Assembly (NCBI RefSeq): GCF_017352135.1
Contig: NZ_CP071454.1
Location: 2,753,001 to 2,817,000, forward strand
Reading direction: 5' to 3'
Origin: Rhizobium lentis
GTDB taxonomy: Bacteria > Pseudomonadota > Alphaproteobacteria > Rhizobiales > Rhizobiaceae
DNA length: 64,000 nt
Positions 8,194-17,503 of the stretch are shown in pieces; the first letter of the stretch is position 1, and every line of letters starts with the position of its first letter. A program made the position numbers and the translations under genes. A model generated the notes under the pieces. That model was not told the DNA's origin. It saw nothing but the letters and a program-made list of their open reading frames with translations, and ran no database searches.

Positions 8194-9972
8194 ATGTACA
8201 AGGCGCCCATCGAAGAAATTGCCTTCACGCTGAAGCATGTAGCCGGCATGGGCGAGGCGATTTCGAACGGAGTTTTCGGAGACCTCGGCGAAGATCTCAT
8301 TGACGCCATCCTGGCCGAGGCGGGACGTTTTGCCACAGAAGAAGTGGCGCCGCTCGCCGAGATCGGCGACCGCCAGGGCGCTCGTCTGGAGAATGGCGAG
8401 GTCCGGCTGCCGGATGGTTGGTGCGATCTCTATCGCCATTGGATCGCCGGCGGCTGGAACGGCCTGACCGCGCCGGAGGCTTTCGGCGGCCAGGCGCTGC
8501 CGCATATGCTGAATGTCGCGGCGCTGGAAATGTGGAATTCCGGCTCGATGGCCTTCGCGCTCGCGCCGACGCTGACGATGGGCGCCATCGAAGCGGTCAG
8601 TACCCATGGCAGCGCCGCGCTGAAGGAGAAGTATCTGGCAAGGATGGTGTCCGGCGAATGGAGCGGCACCATGAACCTGACGGAGCCGCATGCCGGCTCC
8701 GATCTCGGCGTCCTCAAGGCCCGCGCCGAACGCCGCGATGACGGCAGCTACCGCCTCTTCGGCCAGAAGATCTTCATCACCTGGGGCGAACACGACGCGG
8801 CCGACAACATCATCCATCTCGTCCTGGCCCGCCTGCCGGATGCGCCGGCCGGCACGCGCGGCATCTCGCTCTTCCTCGTGCCGAAGTTCCTGGTCAACGA
8901 CGACGGTTCGCTTGGGCCTCGCAACGACCTCTTCTGCCATTCGCTGGAGCACAAGCTCGGCATCCACGGCTCGCCGACCTGCACGATGATCTATGGCGAC
9001 GGCCGGTTCGGCGATGAAAAGGGCGCCGTGGGCTGGCTGGTCGGCGAGGAGAACAAGGGGCTGGCCTGCATGTTCACGATGATGAACAATGCCCGCCTGG
9101 CCGTCGGCATGCAGGGCGTGGCGATTGCCGAGGCCGCCACCCAGAAGGCGCTTGCCTATGCCGGGGAACGCACGCAGGGAAGGGCGCCGGGCTGGACCGG
9201 CGCCGGCATGAGCCCGATCGTCGAGCATCCCGATGTCGCCCGCATGCTGCTGACCATGAAGGCGCTGACGCAGGGGTCGCGGGCCATCGCTTATGCCTGC
9301 GCCCACGCGATCGACATGTCGCACCGGGCAGGCGGGGATAGCCGCCATTGGCAGGAGCGCGCCGCGCTGCTGACGCCGATCGCCAAATCCTTTTCGACCG
9401 ATGCCGGCGTCGACGTCGCCTCGCTCGGCATTCAGGTGCATGGCGGCATGGGCTTCATCGAGGAAACGGGGGCGGCGCGTTATCTGCGTGATGCCCGCAT
9501 CGCGCCGATCTACGAGGGCACCAACGGCATCCAGGCAATCGACCTCGTCACCCGCAAGCTGCCGCTCTCCGGCGGCGACCAGGTCAAGGGTTTCATCGCC
9601 GAGCTCAAGCAGATCGTCGAGAGTGTGCGCCGTTCGAATCTCGGTGGCTTCGGTGAGACGGCCGCAAGGCTCGATGTCGCCATCGTCGATCTGGAACAAG
9701 CGACCGCCTGGCTCCTGAAGGCGCAGGCAGAGGAGAGGGCCGCTGACGCGCTCTCCGGCGCCACGCCCTATCAGCGCCTGTTCGGTCTCGTGCTCACCGG
9801 CTGTTATCTCGCCAAGGGTGCGCTCGCCGAGAGCGCGGATGGCAGAGGCGAGGGCCGCATCTCGCTCTGCCGCTTCGCCGCCGAAAACCTACTGGCCGAG
9901 GCCGCGGCCCTTCGCGACCGGGTGGTCAACGGCGCCGCAAGCCTCGCCGCCGCTCGCATCCTGCTTGCCTGA
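8194..9972 (+). CDS. Acyl-CoA dehydrogenase (long form, about 590 aa)
   Basis: A 592-residue FAD enzyme that would introduce the trans-2,3 double bond into an acyl-CoA in beta-oxidation. Family landmarks are 'MNLTEPHAGSDLGVLKARA' (FAD/substrate loop), 'KIFITWGEHD', 'EHKLGIHGSPTC' and the C-terminal signature 'QVHGGMGFIEETGAARYLRD' with 'RIAPIYEGTNGIQAIDL', where the family's catalytic Glu lies in 'YEGTNG'. About 130 extra residues at the C-terminus mark the group with an added C-terminal domain. The start is the ATG at 8194 behind GGAGGAGAA; an upstream frame extension is not needed. The hydratase gene begins nine bases after the stop, so the two form an operon. Confidence 0.9.
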   Translation: MYKAPIEEIAFTLKHVAGMGEAISNGVFGDLGEDLIDAILAEAGRFATEEVAPLAEIGDRQGARLENGEVRLPDGWCDLYRHWIAGGWNGLTAPEAFGGQALPHMLNVAALEMWNSGSMAFALAPTLTMGAIEAVSTHGSAALKEKYLARMVSGEWSGTMNLTEPHAGSDLGVLKARAERRDDGSYRLFGQKIFITWGEHDAADNIIHLVLARLPDAPAGTRGISLFLVPKFLVNDDGSLGPRNDLFCHSLEHKLGIHGSPTCTMIYGDGRFGDEKGAVGWLVGEENKGLACMFTMMNNARLAVGMQGVAIAEAATQKALAYAGERTQGRAPGWTGAGMSPIVEHPDVARMLLTMKALTQGSRAIAYACAHAIDMSHRAGGDSRHWQERAALLTPIAKSFSTDAGVDVASLGIQVHGGMGFIEETGAARYLRDARIAPIYEGTNGIQAIDLVTRKLPLSGGDQVKGFIAELKQIVESVRRSNLGGFGETAARLDVAIVDLEQATAWLLKAQAEERAADALSGATPYQRLFGLVLTGCYLAKGALAESADGRGEGRISLCRFAAENLLAEAAALRDRVVNGAASLAAARILLA

Positions 9973-9981
9973 GGAAACCAC

Positions 9982-10734
9982 ATGACCGATCACATCGTCG
10001 TCGAGCAGCCTTCCGCCCATCAAGGCGTCCAGCTCATCCGCTTCAACCGGCCGGAAAAGAAGAATGCTTTTACGCGGGCGATGTACCGCACCATGGCCGA
10101 TGCGCTGAATAACGCCAATACGGACGCGAATATCAGGGCGACCGTGTTCCTCGGCACCGAAGGCAGCTTTTCCGCCGGCAACGACATAGGCGATTTTCTG
10201 GCCGCCGCCACGAGCGGCAGCATGGGAGAGGAACTGATCGATTTCCTCTATGCGCTCGTCAGATCGGAAAAACCGCTGGTCTCCGGGATAGACGGCCTGG
10301 CGATCGGCATCGGCACGACCCTCAACTTACATTGCGACTTGACGATTGCTTCCGACCGCAGCCAATTCCGCACGCCCTTCGTCGATCTGGCGCTGGTGCC
10401 GGAAGCGGCGTCCAGCCTGATTGCTCCGCGCATTATGGGACACCAGCGGGCTTTTGCCATGCTCGCTGCCGGAGAGGCCTTCAGCGCCGAGGAGGCGCGG
10501 CAAGCCGGACTTATCTGGAAGGTGACGACGCCGGAAGCAGTTGAAAGCCAGACGCTGGCGGTCGCCGCAAAGCTTGCCGCCAAGCCGCCCGAGGCGCTGC
10601 GCATCGCCCGTGAACTCCTCCGCGGCCCGCAGCAGGAAATTATCGCCCGTATCGATGACGAGGCTCGCCATTTCTCAGCCCGGCTGAAAAGTGCAGAGGC
10701 GCGGGCCGCTTTCGAAGCTTTTATGCGACGTTGA
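9982..10734 (+). CDS. Enoyl-CoA hydratase/isomerase family protein
   Basis: A 250-residue crotonase-fold protein. 'FSAGNDIGDF' (about 60-69) forms one half of the oxyanion hole and 'GIDGLAIGIGTTLNLHCDL' the other, as in hydratases and isomerases acting on CoA thioesters. Neither of the two classic hydratase glutamates is certain here, so isomerase or another crotonase activity is possible. It sits nine bases after the acyl-CoA dehydrogenase gene, which argues that the pair performs consecutive steps of fatty-acid or branched acyl-CoA breakdown. Confidence 0.88.
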   Translation: MTDHIVVEQPSAHQGVQLIRFNRPEKKNAFTRAMYRTMADALNNANTDANIRATVFLGTEGSFSAGNDIGDFLAAATSGSMGEELIDFLYALVRSEKPLVSGIDGLAIGIGTTLNLHCDLTIASDRSQFRTPFVDLALVPEAASSLIAPRIMGHQRAFAMLAAGEAFSAEEARQAGLIWKVTTPEAVESQTLAVAAKLAAKPPEALRIARELLRGPQQEIIARIDDEARHFSARLKSAEARAAFEAFMRR

Positions 10735-10766
10735 GCCCCTATAATCTCATGGTTTTTGCTGAGATC

Positions 10767-10781
10767 TTAAGCTCCTTTTAA
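10767..10781 (+). promoter_or_regulatory. CtrA-like full site TTAA-N7-TTAA
   Basis: TTAAGCTCCTTTTAA at 10767-10781 matches the TTAA-N7-TTAA consensus of the alphaproteobacterial cell-cycle regulator CtrA exactly. It lies in the 204-base gap before the chemoreceptor gene, about 158 bases upstream of its start. CtrA governs motility and chemotaxis genes in several alphaproteobacteria, so direct control is plausible, but a chance match in an AT-rich stretch is possible. Confidence 0.4.
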
Positions 10782-10938
10782 GTATAAGCTAAATAACTAG
10801 AGCGCGACGGATTCCCTCGGCCGTCCGGGCGCATGATGTGCTTGACCCCCTTGTTCAAATTCATCCAACGGTGCCGCCGCCCACTTGGCAGCGTGCTTTA
10901 CCGTTGCGCCCCCGAATCTATTTGAAGGAGTGCATGGC

Positions 10939-13020
10939 GTGACAAAGAAGACCAATTTGATGACGCGCATCCTGGTTGCAGCGTCTGTCGTAGTCCTAGC
11001 TGCTTTCGCCGCCTTTTCCTATTACATCGATCACGTTCAGCGTAGCGTGACCACCGCTTCGATCGAAGCGAATATCAAATCCTCGGGTGAGCAGGCCGCC
11101 CACAGCCTCGCCAACTGGATGAACGGGCGCGTCATCTTGACCGCCATGGTCGGCGATGCTGTTGGCAAGGCAGTCGATCGTGACGGTGTTCGCAAGGTTC
11201 TGCAGAACAACGTGCTTGCCACCCAGTTTGTCAGCACCTACCTCGGCGATGAGCAGGGCGTCTTCACGTCGTGGCCGGACCTGCCGCTGCCGGCGGATTA
11301 CGATCCGCGCAAGCGTCCCTGGTATCAGGATGCCGTCAAGGCAAACGCCCCCGTGCTGACCGAACCCTATACTGACGCATCCAGCGGCAATCTCATCATC
11401 AGCTCTGCCGTTCCGGTTTCCCGCGATGGCAAGCTTGCCGGCGTTGCTGCCAGCGATTTCTCGCTGGAAACCATGGTCAAGATGATCAAGGAGATCAATC
11501 TTGGCGGGCAGGGCGAGGCTTTCCTCGTTAATAACAGCGGCCAAATTCTCATCCACCCCGATGCGAAGCTGGTAACGAAGACGCTGGCCGATGCCTTCCC
11601 GACGATCACGCCGACGATCGGCGGCAGCCTTACCGAAACCGAATTTGCCGGCAAACCGGTGCTGGTGTCCTTCGTGCCGGTCGAGGGTCTTCCGACTGTA
11701 AAGTGGTATCTCGGCTTCGTGGTCGACAGCGACAAAGCCTTCGCCACGCTCAACCAGTTCCGCATCGCAGCCCTTGTCGCCACGCTCCTTGCCGTCGGCA
11801 TCATGATTGCCGCCATGGCATGGCTGTTGCACGGCTTCGTCATCCGTCCGATCACGGCGATGACCGCTGCCATGCAGAAGCTTGCCGCCGGTGATCTTTC
11901 CGCCGCCATTCCAGGCGAGGAGCGCCGTGATCAGATCGGCTCGATGGCGGAGGCCGTTGCCGTGTTCAAGGCGAATGCTGTCGACCGGGAGCGCTTGGAA
12001 GACGAAGCCGAGCAGGGCCGTTCGCTGACGGAGCGCGAGCGCCGGGAACGCGAAGCGCAGAAAACACGCGAAGCGGCGGAGATCCGCAATGCCGTCGATG
12101 CGCTTGCCGGCGCGCTTGGAGCACTTTCCGAAGGCAATCTTGCCCATCGCATCGAAACACCCTTTGCCTCTCACCTCGATCGCCTTCGCAGCGACTACAA
12201 CACGTCTGTCGCCAAGCTGGACGCTGCCCTCCTGGCCGTCGGCAGCAATGCCCATGCAATCGACGCTGGAGCGACGGAAATCCGTACCGCTGCGGACGGC
12301 CTTGCCCGCCGCACCGAACAGCAAGCGGCCTCCGTCGAGGAAACGGCTGCCGCTCTGGAAGAGATCACCACGACCGTCAAGGATACTGCTCGCCGCGCCG
12401 AAGAGGCCGGCAGCCTGGTTGGCTGCACACGCAACGACGCCGAACATTCGGGCGAGATCGTCAGCAAGGCCGTCGATGCCATGACCGGCATCCAACAGTC
12501 CTCGGAGAAGATCTCAAGCATCATCGGCGTTATCGATGATATTGCCTTCCAGACAAACCTGCTGGCGCTCAACGCCGGCGTCGAAGCCGCACGCGCTGGT
12601 GAAGCCGGCAAGGGTTTTGCCGTCGTTGCCCAGGAAGTGCGCGAACTGGCCCAGCGTTCGGCCCAGGCCGCCAAGGAAATCGAAGGTCTGATCACGACTT
12701 CGAATGCTCAGGTTCGTTCAGGCGTCACACTCGTCGGCGATACCGGCAAGGCGCTGCAATCGATTGTTGCGCAGGTGCAGGAAATCAGCCGCCACGTCGA
12801 GGCCATTGTGATCGCCACGCGTGAACAGTCGACGGGCCTCGCCGAGATCAACGCTGCCGTCAACACAATGGATCAGGGCACCCAGCAAAATGCAGCCATG
12901 GTCGAGGAACAGACGGCCGCCAGCCATGGTCTTGCCCAGGAGGCCGCGAAACTGATGCGGCTTCTGGCGCAGTTCAAACTCGGCGCTCAGGAAGCGTTGG
13001 CTGTCCGCCGCGCCGCTTGA
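10939..13020 (+). CDS. Methyl-accepting chemotaxis protein with amino-acid-type dCache domain
   Basis: A 693-residue transmembrane chemoreceptor. TM1 spans about residues 9-30, a periplasmic dCache_1 domain about 31-290, TM2 about 290-315, then HAMP, coiled linker and the methyl-accepting signalling domain with the '[20 protein letters not shown]' hairpin. The ligand domain contains Y121, R126, W128, Y129, D131, Y144, D146 and D173 ('YDPRKRPWYQD', 'EPYTDASSG', 'ASDF'), the residue set described for the amino-acid-binding dCache_1AA motif of PctA. Amino acid taxis is therefore likely. The GTG at 10939, eight bases after AAGGAG, is chosen as start. In Sinorhizobium meliloti a receptor of this type (McpU) is also next to an RNA methyltransferase gene. 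The C-terminus lacks a CheR-binding pentapeptide. Confidence 0.92.
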   Translation: MTKKTNLMTRILVAASVVVLAAFAAFSYYIDHVQRSVTTASIEANIKSSGEQAAHSLANWMNGRVILTAMVGDAVGKAVDRDGVRKVLQNNVLATQFVSTYLGDEQGVFTSWPDLPLPADYDPRKRPWYQDAVKANAPVLTEPYTDASSGNLIISSAVPVSRDGKLAGVAASDFSLETMVKMIKEINLGGQGEAFLVNNSGQILIHPDAKLVTKTLADAFPTITPTIGGSLTETEFAGKPVLVSFVPVEGLPTVKWYLGFVVDSDKAFATLNQFRIAALVATLLAVGIMIAAMAWLLHGFVIRPITAMTAAMQKLAAGDLSAAIPGEERRDQIGSMAEAVAVFKANAVDRERLEDEAEQGRSLTERERREREAQKTREAAEIRNAVDALAGALGALSEGNLAHRIETPFASHLDRLRSDYNTSVAKLDAALLAVGSNAHAIDAGATEIRTAADGLARRTEQQAASVEETAAALEEITTTVKDTARRAEEAGSLVGCTRNDAEHSGEIVSKAVDAMTGIQQSSEKISSIIGVIDDIAFQTNLLALNAGVEAARAGEAGKGFAVVAQEVRELAQRSAQAAKEIEGLITTSNAQVRSGVTLVGDTGKALQSIVAQVQEISRHVEAIVIATREQSTGLAEINAAVNTMDQGTQQNAAMVEEQTAASHGLAQEAAKLMRLLAQFKLGAQEALAVRRAA

Positions 13021-13037
13021 GAAGGCTATCTTCGGAG

Positions 13038-13062
13038 ATGCCCGCGCTCGCCGCGGGCATTT
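13038..13062. terminator. Stem-loop between convergent genes
   Basis: A perfect 9-bp stem, ATGCCCGCG (13038-13046) with CGCGGGCAT (13052-13060), closes the loop CTCGC and is followed by only two further T residues. It lies between the chemoreceptor stop and the end of the methyltransferase gene and could serve either transcript. Confidence 0.55.
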
Positions 13063-13083
13063 GCGATTGCCGAATGGCGCCGG

Positions 13084-14334
13084 TTACTTCTCCAACGTCG
13101 CCACCACCTCGACATGCGAAGTCCAGAGGAACTGGTCGATCGGCGTGACGCCGGTGATGCGGTAGCCGCCCTCGACAAGGATCGCCAGATCGCGCGCCAG
13201 TGTCAGCGGATTGCAGCTGACGGCCGCGATTTTCTTGACCGCCGAGCGGGCAAGCTCCTTGCATTGGAACTCCGCGCCGGCCCGCGGCGGATCGAAGACG
13301 ACCATGTCATAGGGCTTGAACTCCTGCGTCATCAGCGGACGACGGAAAAGATCGCGCTTTTCGACCGTGACAGGCTTCAGGCCTTGCGTTTTGCGGGCGG
13401 CCTGATCGAGGGCCGCGAGCGCCTTGGCCTCGGCTTCGACAGCATGGACGCGGCCGATCTGCGCCAGCCGCAGCGAAAACGTGCCGGCGCCGGCAAAGAG
13501 ATCGGCGATCCGCTTGGCCTTGCCGGCATGGGCAAGCACCAGCTCCGCCATCGCCTCTTCCGCCGGCTTGGTCGCCTGGGCGAAGCCGCCAGCCGGCGGT
13601 GACACGGACACGCCGCCGAAATCGATGAGCGGCTTCGACGGCTCGACCAGGATTTCGCCGTTCACCGTAACGCGGGCGATGCCGCGCAGGCCGAGCACCG
13701 TCTCGATCGCTTTGCGCCGCTGCGCGTCCGACAGTTTCTTCACCTCGTCGGCGGCGACATCGAGGCCGGAAAGAGTTTCGAGCACCGCGATCCGGAAGGG
13801 TTCGGCGCTGGTCGCGAGCGAAGCGGCGATCGCCTTGATCGCCGGCAGCCGCGTGACGATCCCGGCCGAGGAGATCGGACATTCCTCGATGGCGACGATA
13901 TGATGGCTTTCGGCTTGGTTGAAGCCGATCAGCATGTCCTTTTCGGTCTTGCGCGCCGCAAACACGACGCGCCGGCGCTCGCCCGGCCGAGCCGGAACGA
14001 TCTCGCCGACTTCCGCTGTCAGCCCCTTCGATCTCAGCGCGTCGACGACTAGCTGGCGCTTGAAGGCGCGGTAGGGGGCATCCGCCAGATGCTGCAGCGT
14101 GCAGCCGCCGCAGGTTCCGTTGACGCCGTCAGGGCCGAAATGCCGGCAGGGCGGCTCCTGCCGGTCGGGCGAAGGTGTTGCGATCGACATGATCGTGCCG
14201 TGGCTTTTGACGCGCGCAATCGCCACCGTTTCGCCGGGCAGGGAAAAGGGTACGTAGACGGCCCCGCCGGCGCCGCCGGCGATGCCGTCGCCCTGGGCGC
14301 CGAGTTTCTCGATCGTGACGGTTTCGGTGCTCAC
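13084..14334 (-). CDS. TrmA/RumA-family RNA (uracil-5-)-methyltransferase
   Basis: A 416-residue SAM-dependent RNA m5U methyltransferase. An N-terminal TRAM-like beta-barrel (about 1-60) is followed by [4Fe-4S] cysteines in 'CRHFGPDGVNGTCGGC' (about 78-93), as in RlmC/RlmD. The Rossmann core has 'DLFAGAGTFSLRLAQIGRVH' and 'VVFDPPRAGAEFQC'. The catalytic nucleophile lies in 'AVSCNPLTLARDL' near residue 370. 23S rRNA is the likely target; whether U747 or U1939 is not decidable here. Its start overlaps the tlyA stop by four bases (ATGA), which shows translational coupling. Confidence 0.9.
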   Translation of the reverse strand: MSTETVTIEKLGAQGDGIAGGAGGAVYVPFSLPGETVAIARVKSHGTIMSIATPSPDRQEPPCRHFGPDGVNGTCGGCTLQHLADAPYRAFKRQLVVDALRSKGLTAEVGEIVPARPGERRRVVFAARKTEKDMLIGFNQAESHHIVAIEECPISSAGIVTRLPAIKAIAASLATSAEPFRIAVLETLSGLDVAADEVKKLSDAQRRKAIETVLGLRGIARVTVNGEILVEPSKPLIDFGGVSVSPPAGGFAQATKPAEEAMAELVLAHAGKAKRIADLFAGAGTFSLRLAQIGRVHAVEAEAKALAALDQAARKTQGLKPVTVEKRDLFRRPLMTQEFKPYDMVVFDPPRAGAEFQCKELARSAVKKIAAVSCNPLTLARDLAILVEGGYRITGVTPIDQFLWTSHVEVVATLEK

Positions 14335-15077
14335 GGTTTTAATCCTGCCAGAAGGAATTCCTGATTGCCGTCGCCGCCGGCAATCGGGGAAGGGATGAGG
14401 CCGAGGCTCTTCCAGCCCCTATCCTCGGTGAACCAGCGCTGCAGTTCGGAGGCGACGGCGGGAGCGGATGCGGGGTCCTTGAGGAGCCCGCCCTTGCCGA
14501 TCGCCTCGCGCCCGGCCTCGAATTGCGGCTTGACGAGCAGCACGGCGACCGCACCCGGCCCGGCCAGATCAAGGGCCGGAGCAAGCGCCAGCTTCAGCGA
14601 GATGAAGGAGACGTCGGAGACGATGAAGGTGGCGGGATCGCCGATATCCTCTGCCGTCAGGTTGCGGGCGTTGAGGCCTTCCTTGTTCGTCACTCGCGGA
14701 TCGCCCGAAATGCGCGGGTGCATCTGCCCATGGCCGACATCGATCGCGGTGACATGCGCGGCACCGCGCTGCAGCAACACCTCGGTGAAGCCGCCTGTGG
14801 ACGCGCCGATATCTAGACAGTGGTGGCCGGCCGGATCGAGCCGGAAATGGTCGAGGGCGGCGGCGAGCTTCAACGCGGCGCGCGAGACGTAATCCTGTGC
14901 CGGATCGTCGATCTCGATAGCGGCATCGTCGCCGAAGAGCGCGCCGGCCTTGGTTACCACTTGGCCGCCGATCCGGACGGTGCCGCGCTGCACGGCGTCG
15001 CGCGCCCGCGAGCGGCTGGAAAAGAGGCCGCGGGAGACGAGAAGCTGATCGAGGCGCTGGCTGTTTTGATCCGACAT
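14331..15077 (-). CDS. tlyA: TlyA family rRNA 2'-O-methyltransferase
   Basis: A 248-residue protein with an N-terminal S4 RNA-binding domain ('QRLDQLLVSRGLFSSRSRAR', residues 6-25, and 'GTVRIGGQVV') and a C-terminal FtsJ/RrmJ-type methyltransferase ('CLDIGASTGGFTEVLLQRGA', then 'IDVGHGQ' and 'VSDVSFISL'). Mycobacterial TlyA 2'-O-methylates C1409 of 16S and C1920 of 23S rRNA; short alphaproteobacterial forms share the fold, although the old label 'hemolysin A' persists in databases. Start is the ATG of MSDQNS; the frame upstream is not family-like. In related genomes the gene follows dxs directly; here a chemoreceptor on the other strand is placed between them. Confidence 0.9.
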   Translation of the reverse strand: MSDQNSQRLDQLLVSRGLFSSRSRARDAVQRGTVRIGGQVVTKAGALFGDDAAIEIDDPAQDYVSRAALKLAAALDHFRLDPAGHHCLDIGASTGGFTEVLLQRGAAHVTAIDVGHGQMHPRISGDPRVTNKEGLNARNLTAEDIGDPATFIVSDVSFISLKLALAPALDLAGPGAVAVLLVKPQFEAGREAIGKGGLLKDPASAPAVASELQRWFTEDRGWKSLGLIPSPIAGGDGNQEFLLAGLKP

Positions 15078-15344
15078 CGGCTGTGAATGACCGGCAAAGC
15101 CGCCGCTTGCAAGCATTTTGTTCCGGCGCGGTTGTTGCAGGCAATTCGTCAGATGCACGATTTAAGCAAATTTAAAGCCTGCCCGCATAGGTTCGGCACG
15201 ATTGCAGCGGTTCGTCCGGACCGCTTCGTGCCATGAGGGCGCAGGCGTCTTCCGCCGATCATGTTTCCGATTCCAGTCTCTGCGGTTGCGCCTTTTGCGC
15301 GGCCGTCTCTCGCCGCGTCGACTGTCGCCAGGAGAAATTCACCG

Positions 15345-17288
15345 ATGTCCGCTAAAAACATATCCTTGAACGGGAAGCTTGCGGCCACGTTCGCAGCCCT
15401 CATTCTCATCTTCATGTCCGTTTCGGCTTTCGTCTATTCCAAGGCGACGGCATCGGCGGTCGCTTCCGCCGAGCAGGAAAAATCCGAGCTGCTCGTCAAC
15501 CAGATCGACGACGCGCTGCAGGCAATGCTCGAGCAGGCGGTCAACCTGCGCGGCTTCATCCTCTTCCGCAGCGACAGCACCTATGGCGATGTCTTCGCCA
15601 ATCGCGAGCGCATGCTGAAGGCGATTGCCGCCGCCAAGCAGACGGCATCAGGCGAGCCGCAGCTCATCGAGATGATCGACGGCATGCAGAGGGCCGCCGA
15701 CCTTTATTTCCATGAACTTGCCGAGCCGCAGACCAAGGCGCGCAAGGAGACCGACATGCCGATCGAAGAGGTCGTCAAGATCGGCGTCAACGCCACCAAG
15801 GGTCAGCTCGACGGGTTCCGCCAGGCGTCCGCCAAGATCAAGGCCACCGCCCGCGAAAAGTCGAATGCGCTCGCCGCGGTCCGGGCCGATGCCAACAGCG
15901 ATCTGAAGATGACGCTGCTTGCAGGCGGCATCGTCGCCTCGCTTGCCGCCGCCGTTCTGGCCTGGCTGATGTCGCGCACGATCGTCCGCCCGGTGGTCGG
16001 CATGACCGCGGCCATGGATCGCCTCGCCAGCGGTCAGAACGATATCGAGGTTCCGGCTGTCGAACGCGGCGACGAAATCGGTCGCATGGCCCAGTCGGTG
16101 CTGGTCTTCAAGCAGGCGGCGATCGAGAAGCTGCGCCTTGCCGGTGAAACCGACCGTATGCGGGATGACGCCGAGCGCCAGCGCCAGGCAAGCGATGAGC
16201 AGAAGGCGCGCGAGGAAGGCGAGCTCCGCCATGCCGTCGACGCCCTGGCCGGTGGTCTCGCCGGCCTTGCCATCGGCGACGTCGCCGCCCGCCTCCAGAC
16301 ACCGTTCGCACCGCAATATGACAGCCTGCGCAACGACTTCAACAATGCCGTCGAAAAGCTGCAGGCCGCCCTCCAGTCAGTCGGCCGCAACGCCTCGGCG
16401 ATCAATGCCGGCGCCGGTGAGATCCGCTCAGCGGCAGATGACCTTGCTCACCGCACCGAGCAGCAGGCTGCCGCCGTCGAAGAGACCGCCGCAGCGCTCG
16501 AGCAGGTGACGACCACCGTCCGCGACAGCGCCAAGCGCGCCGAAGATGTCGGCAATCTCGTCGAGCGCACCCGTCTCGGCGCCGAGAAATCCGGCGATGT
16601 CGTCCGCAAGGCGGTCTCCGCCATGCAGCAGATCGAGAAGTCCTCGGGCGAAATCTCCAACATCATCGGCGTCATCGACGATATCGCCTTCCAGACCAAC
16701 CTCTTGGCGCTGAATGCAGGCGTCGAGGCGGCGCGCGCCGGTGAGGCGGGCAAGGGCTTTGCCGTCGTCGCCCAGGAGGTGCGCGAGCTCGCCCAGCGTT
16801 CCGCCAAGGCGGCCAAGGAAATCAAGGACCTGATCACCAATTCCGGCACCCATGTCCAGACCGGCGTCACGCTGGTCGGCGAAACGGGCAAGGCACTGGA
16901 AGCGATCGTTGCCGAGGTGCAGGAGATCAACCGCAACGTCAACGCGATCGTCACCGCGACGCGTGAACAGTCGATCGGCCTGCAGGAGATCAACACCGCC
17001 GTCAACAACATGGATCAGGGCACGCAACAGAATGCGGCGATGGTCGAGCAGCAGACCGCCGCAAGCCATGCGCTTGCCCAGGAAGCCAGCGCGCTGGACG
17101 AACTGCTGCGCCAGTTCAAGCTCGGAACCGAGCTTGCCGCTCCGGCCCAGAGGACGGCAGCCGCAACGCCGGCCTCCCGCCCCGTCGCCTCACCGGCCCG
17201 CGCGCTCGCCAGCAAGGTCACCAAGGCCTTCGGCGGCAGAGAGGTAAGTGCGGCGGTTGCGGTCCAGGAGGACTGGACGGAGTTCTGA
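15345..17288 (+). CDS. Methyl-accepting chemotaxis protein with CheR/CheB-type C-terminal tail
   Basis: A 647-residue chemoreceptor. TM1 is about residues 10-33; the periplasmic part (about 34-190) is helical and CHASE3-like rather than Cache; TM2 about 190-215 is followed by HAMP and a signalling domain with '[20 protein letters not shown]'. Ser/Ala/Pro-rich linker residues lead to the very C-terminus 'QEDWTEF', which fits the xWxxF pentapeptide that tethers CheR/CheB in high-abundance receptors. The ATG at 15345 follows CAGGAGAAATTC. The gene is divergent from tlyA. Its signalling region is very similar to that of the receptor at 10939, suggesting paralogy with exchanged sensor domains. Confidence 0.9.
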   Translation: MSAKNISLNGKLAATFAALILIFMSVSAFVYSKATASAVASAEQEKSELLVNQIDDALQAMLEQAVNLRGFILFRSDSTYGDVFANRERMLKAIAAAKQTASGEPQLIEMIDGMQRAADLYFHELAEPQTKARKETDMPIEEVVKIGVNATKGQLDGFRQASAKIKATAREKSNALAAVRADANSDLKMTLLAGGIVASLAAAVLAWLMSRTIVRPVVGMTAAMDRLASGQNDIEVPAVERGDEIGRMAQSVLVFKQAAIEKLRLAGETDRMRDDAERQRQASDEQKAREEGELRHAVDALAGGLAGLAIGDVAARLQTPFAPQYDSLRNDFNNAVEKLQAALQSVGRNASAINAGAGEIRSAADDLAHRTEQQAAAVEETAAALEQVTTTVRDSAKRAEDVGNLVERTRLGAEKSGDVVRKAVSAMQQIEKSSGEISNIIGVIDDIAFQTNLLALNAGVEAARAGEAGKGFAVVAQEVRELAQRSAKAAKEIKDLITNSGTHVQTGVTLVGETGKALEAIVAEVQEINRNVNAIVTATREQSIGLQEINTAVNNMDQGTQQNAAMVEQQTAASHALAQEASALDELLRQFKLGTELAAPAQRTAAATPASRPVASPARALASKVTKAFGGREVSAAVAVQEDWTEF

Positions 17289-17312
17289 GCGGAAGGGATG
17301 TTGAATGAAAGG

Positions 17313-17340
17313 GGCGGTGCAGCAATGCGCCGCCTTTTTT
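17313..17340 (+). terminator. Rho-independent terminator of the second chemoreceptor
   Basis: GGCGGTGC (17313-17320) pairs with GCGCCGCC (17327-17334), allowing one G-T pair, across the loop AGCAAT, followed by six T residues. It lies 24 bases after the stop codon. Confidence 0.85.
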
Positions 17341-17362
17341 ATTGAGAGGACCTGCCGTGTGG

Positions 17363-17476
17363 CCCCCTCATCCGCCCTACGGGCACCTTCTCCCCGCTGG
17401 GGAGAAGGGGGAATCGAGACGTCCCCGCAAATCTCTTCTCCCCTCGGGGAGAAGGTGCCGGCAGGCGGATGAGGGG
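17363..17476. repeat. RIME-like mosaic element
   Basis: The element begins CCCCTCATCCGCCCTAC and ends with the complementary GGCGGATGAGGGG. Inside are two smaller palindromes, CTTCTCCCCGCTGGGGAGAAG and CTTCTCCCCTCGGGGAGAAG. It fits the Rhizobium-specific intergenic mosaic element pattern and lies between convergent genes. Confidence 0.8.
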
Positions 17477-17503
17477 CTACAAGGCACACCCTCAGCCGAT
17501 CAC

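Noticed and set aside
15162..15176. Second CtrA-like site (TTAAGCAAATTTAA)
   Set aside because: Spacing is six rather than seven bases between the TTAA halves.
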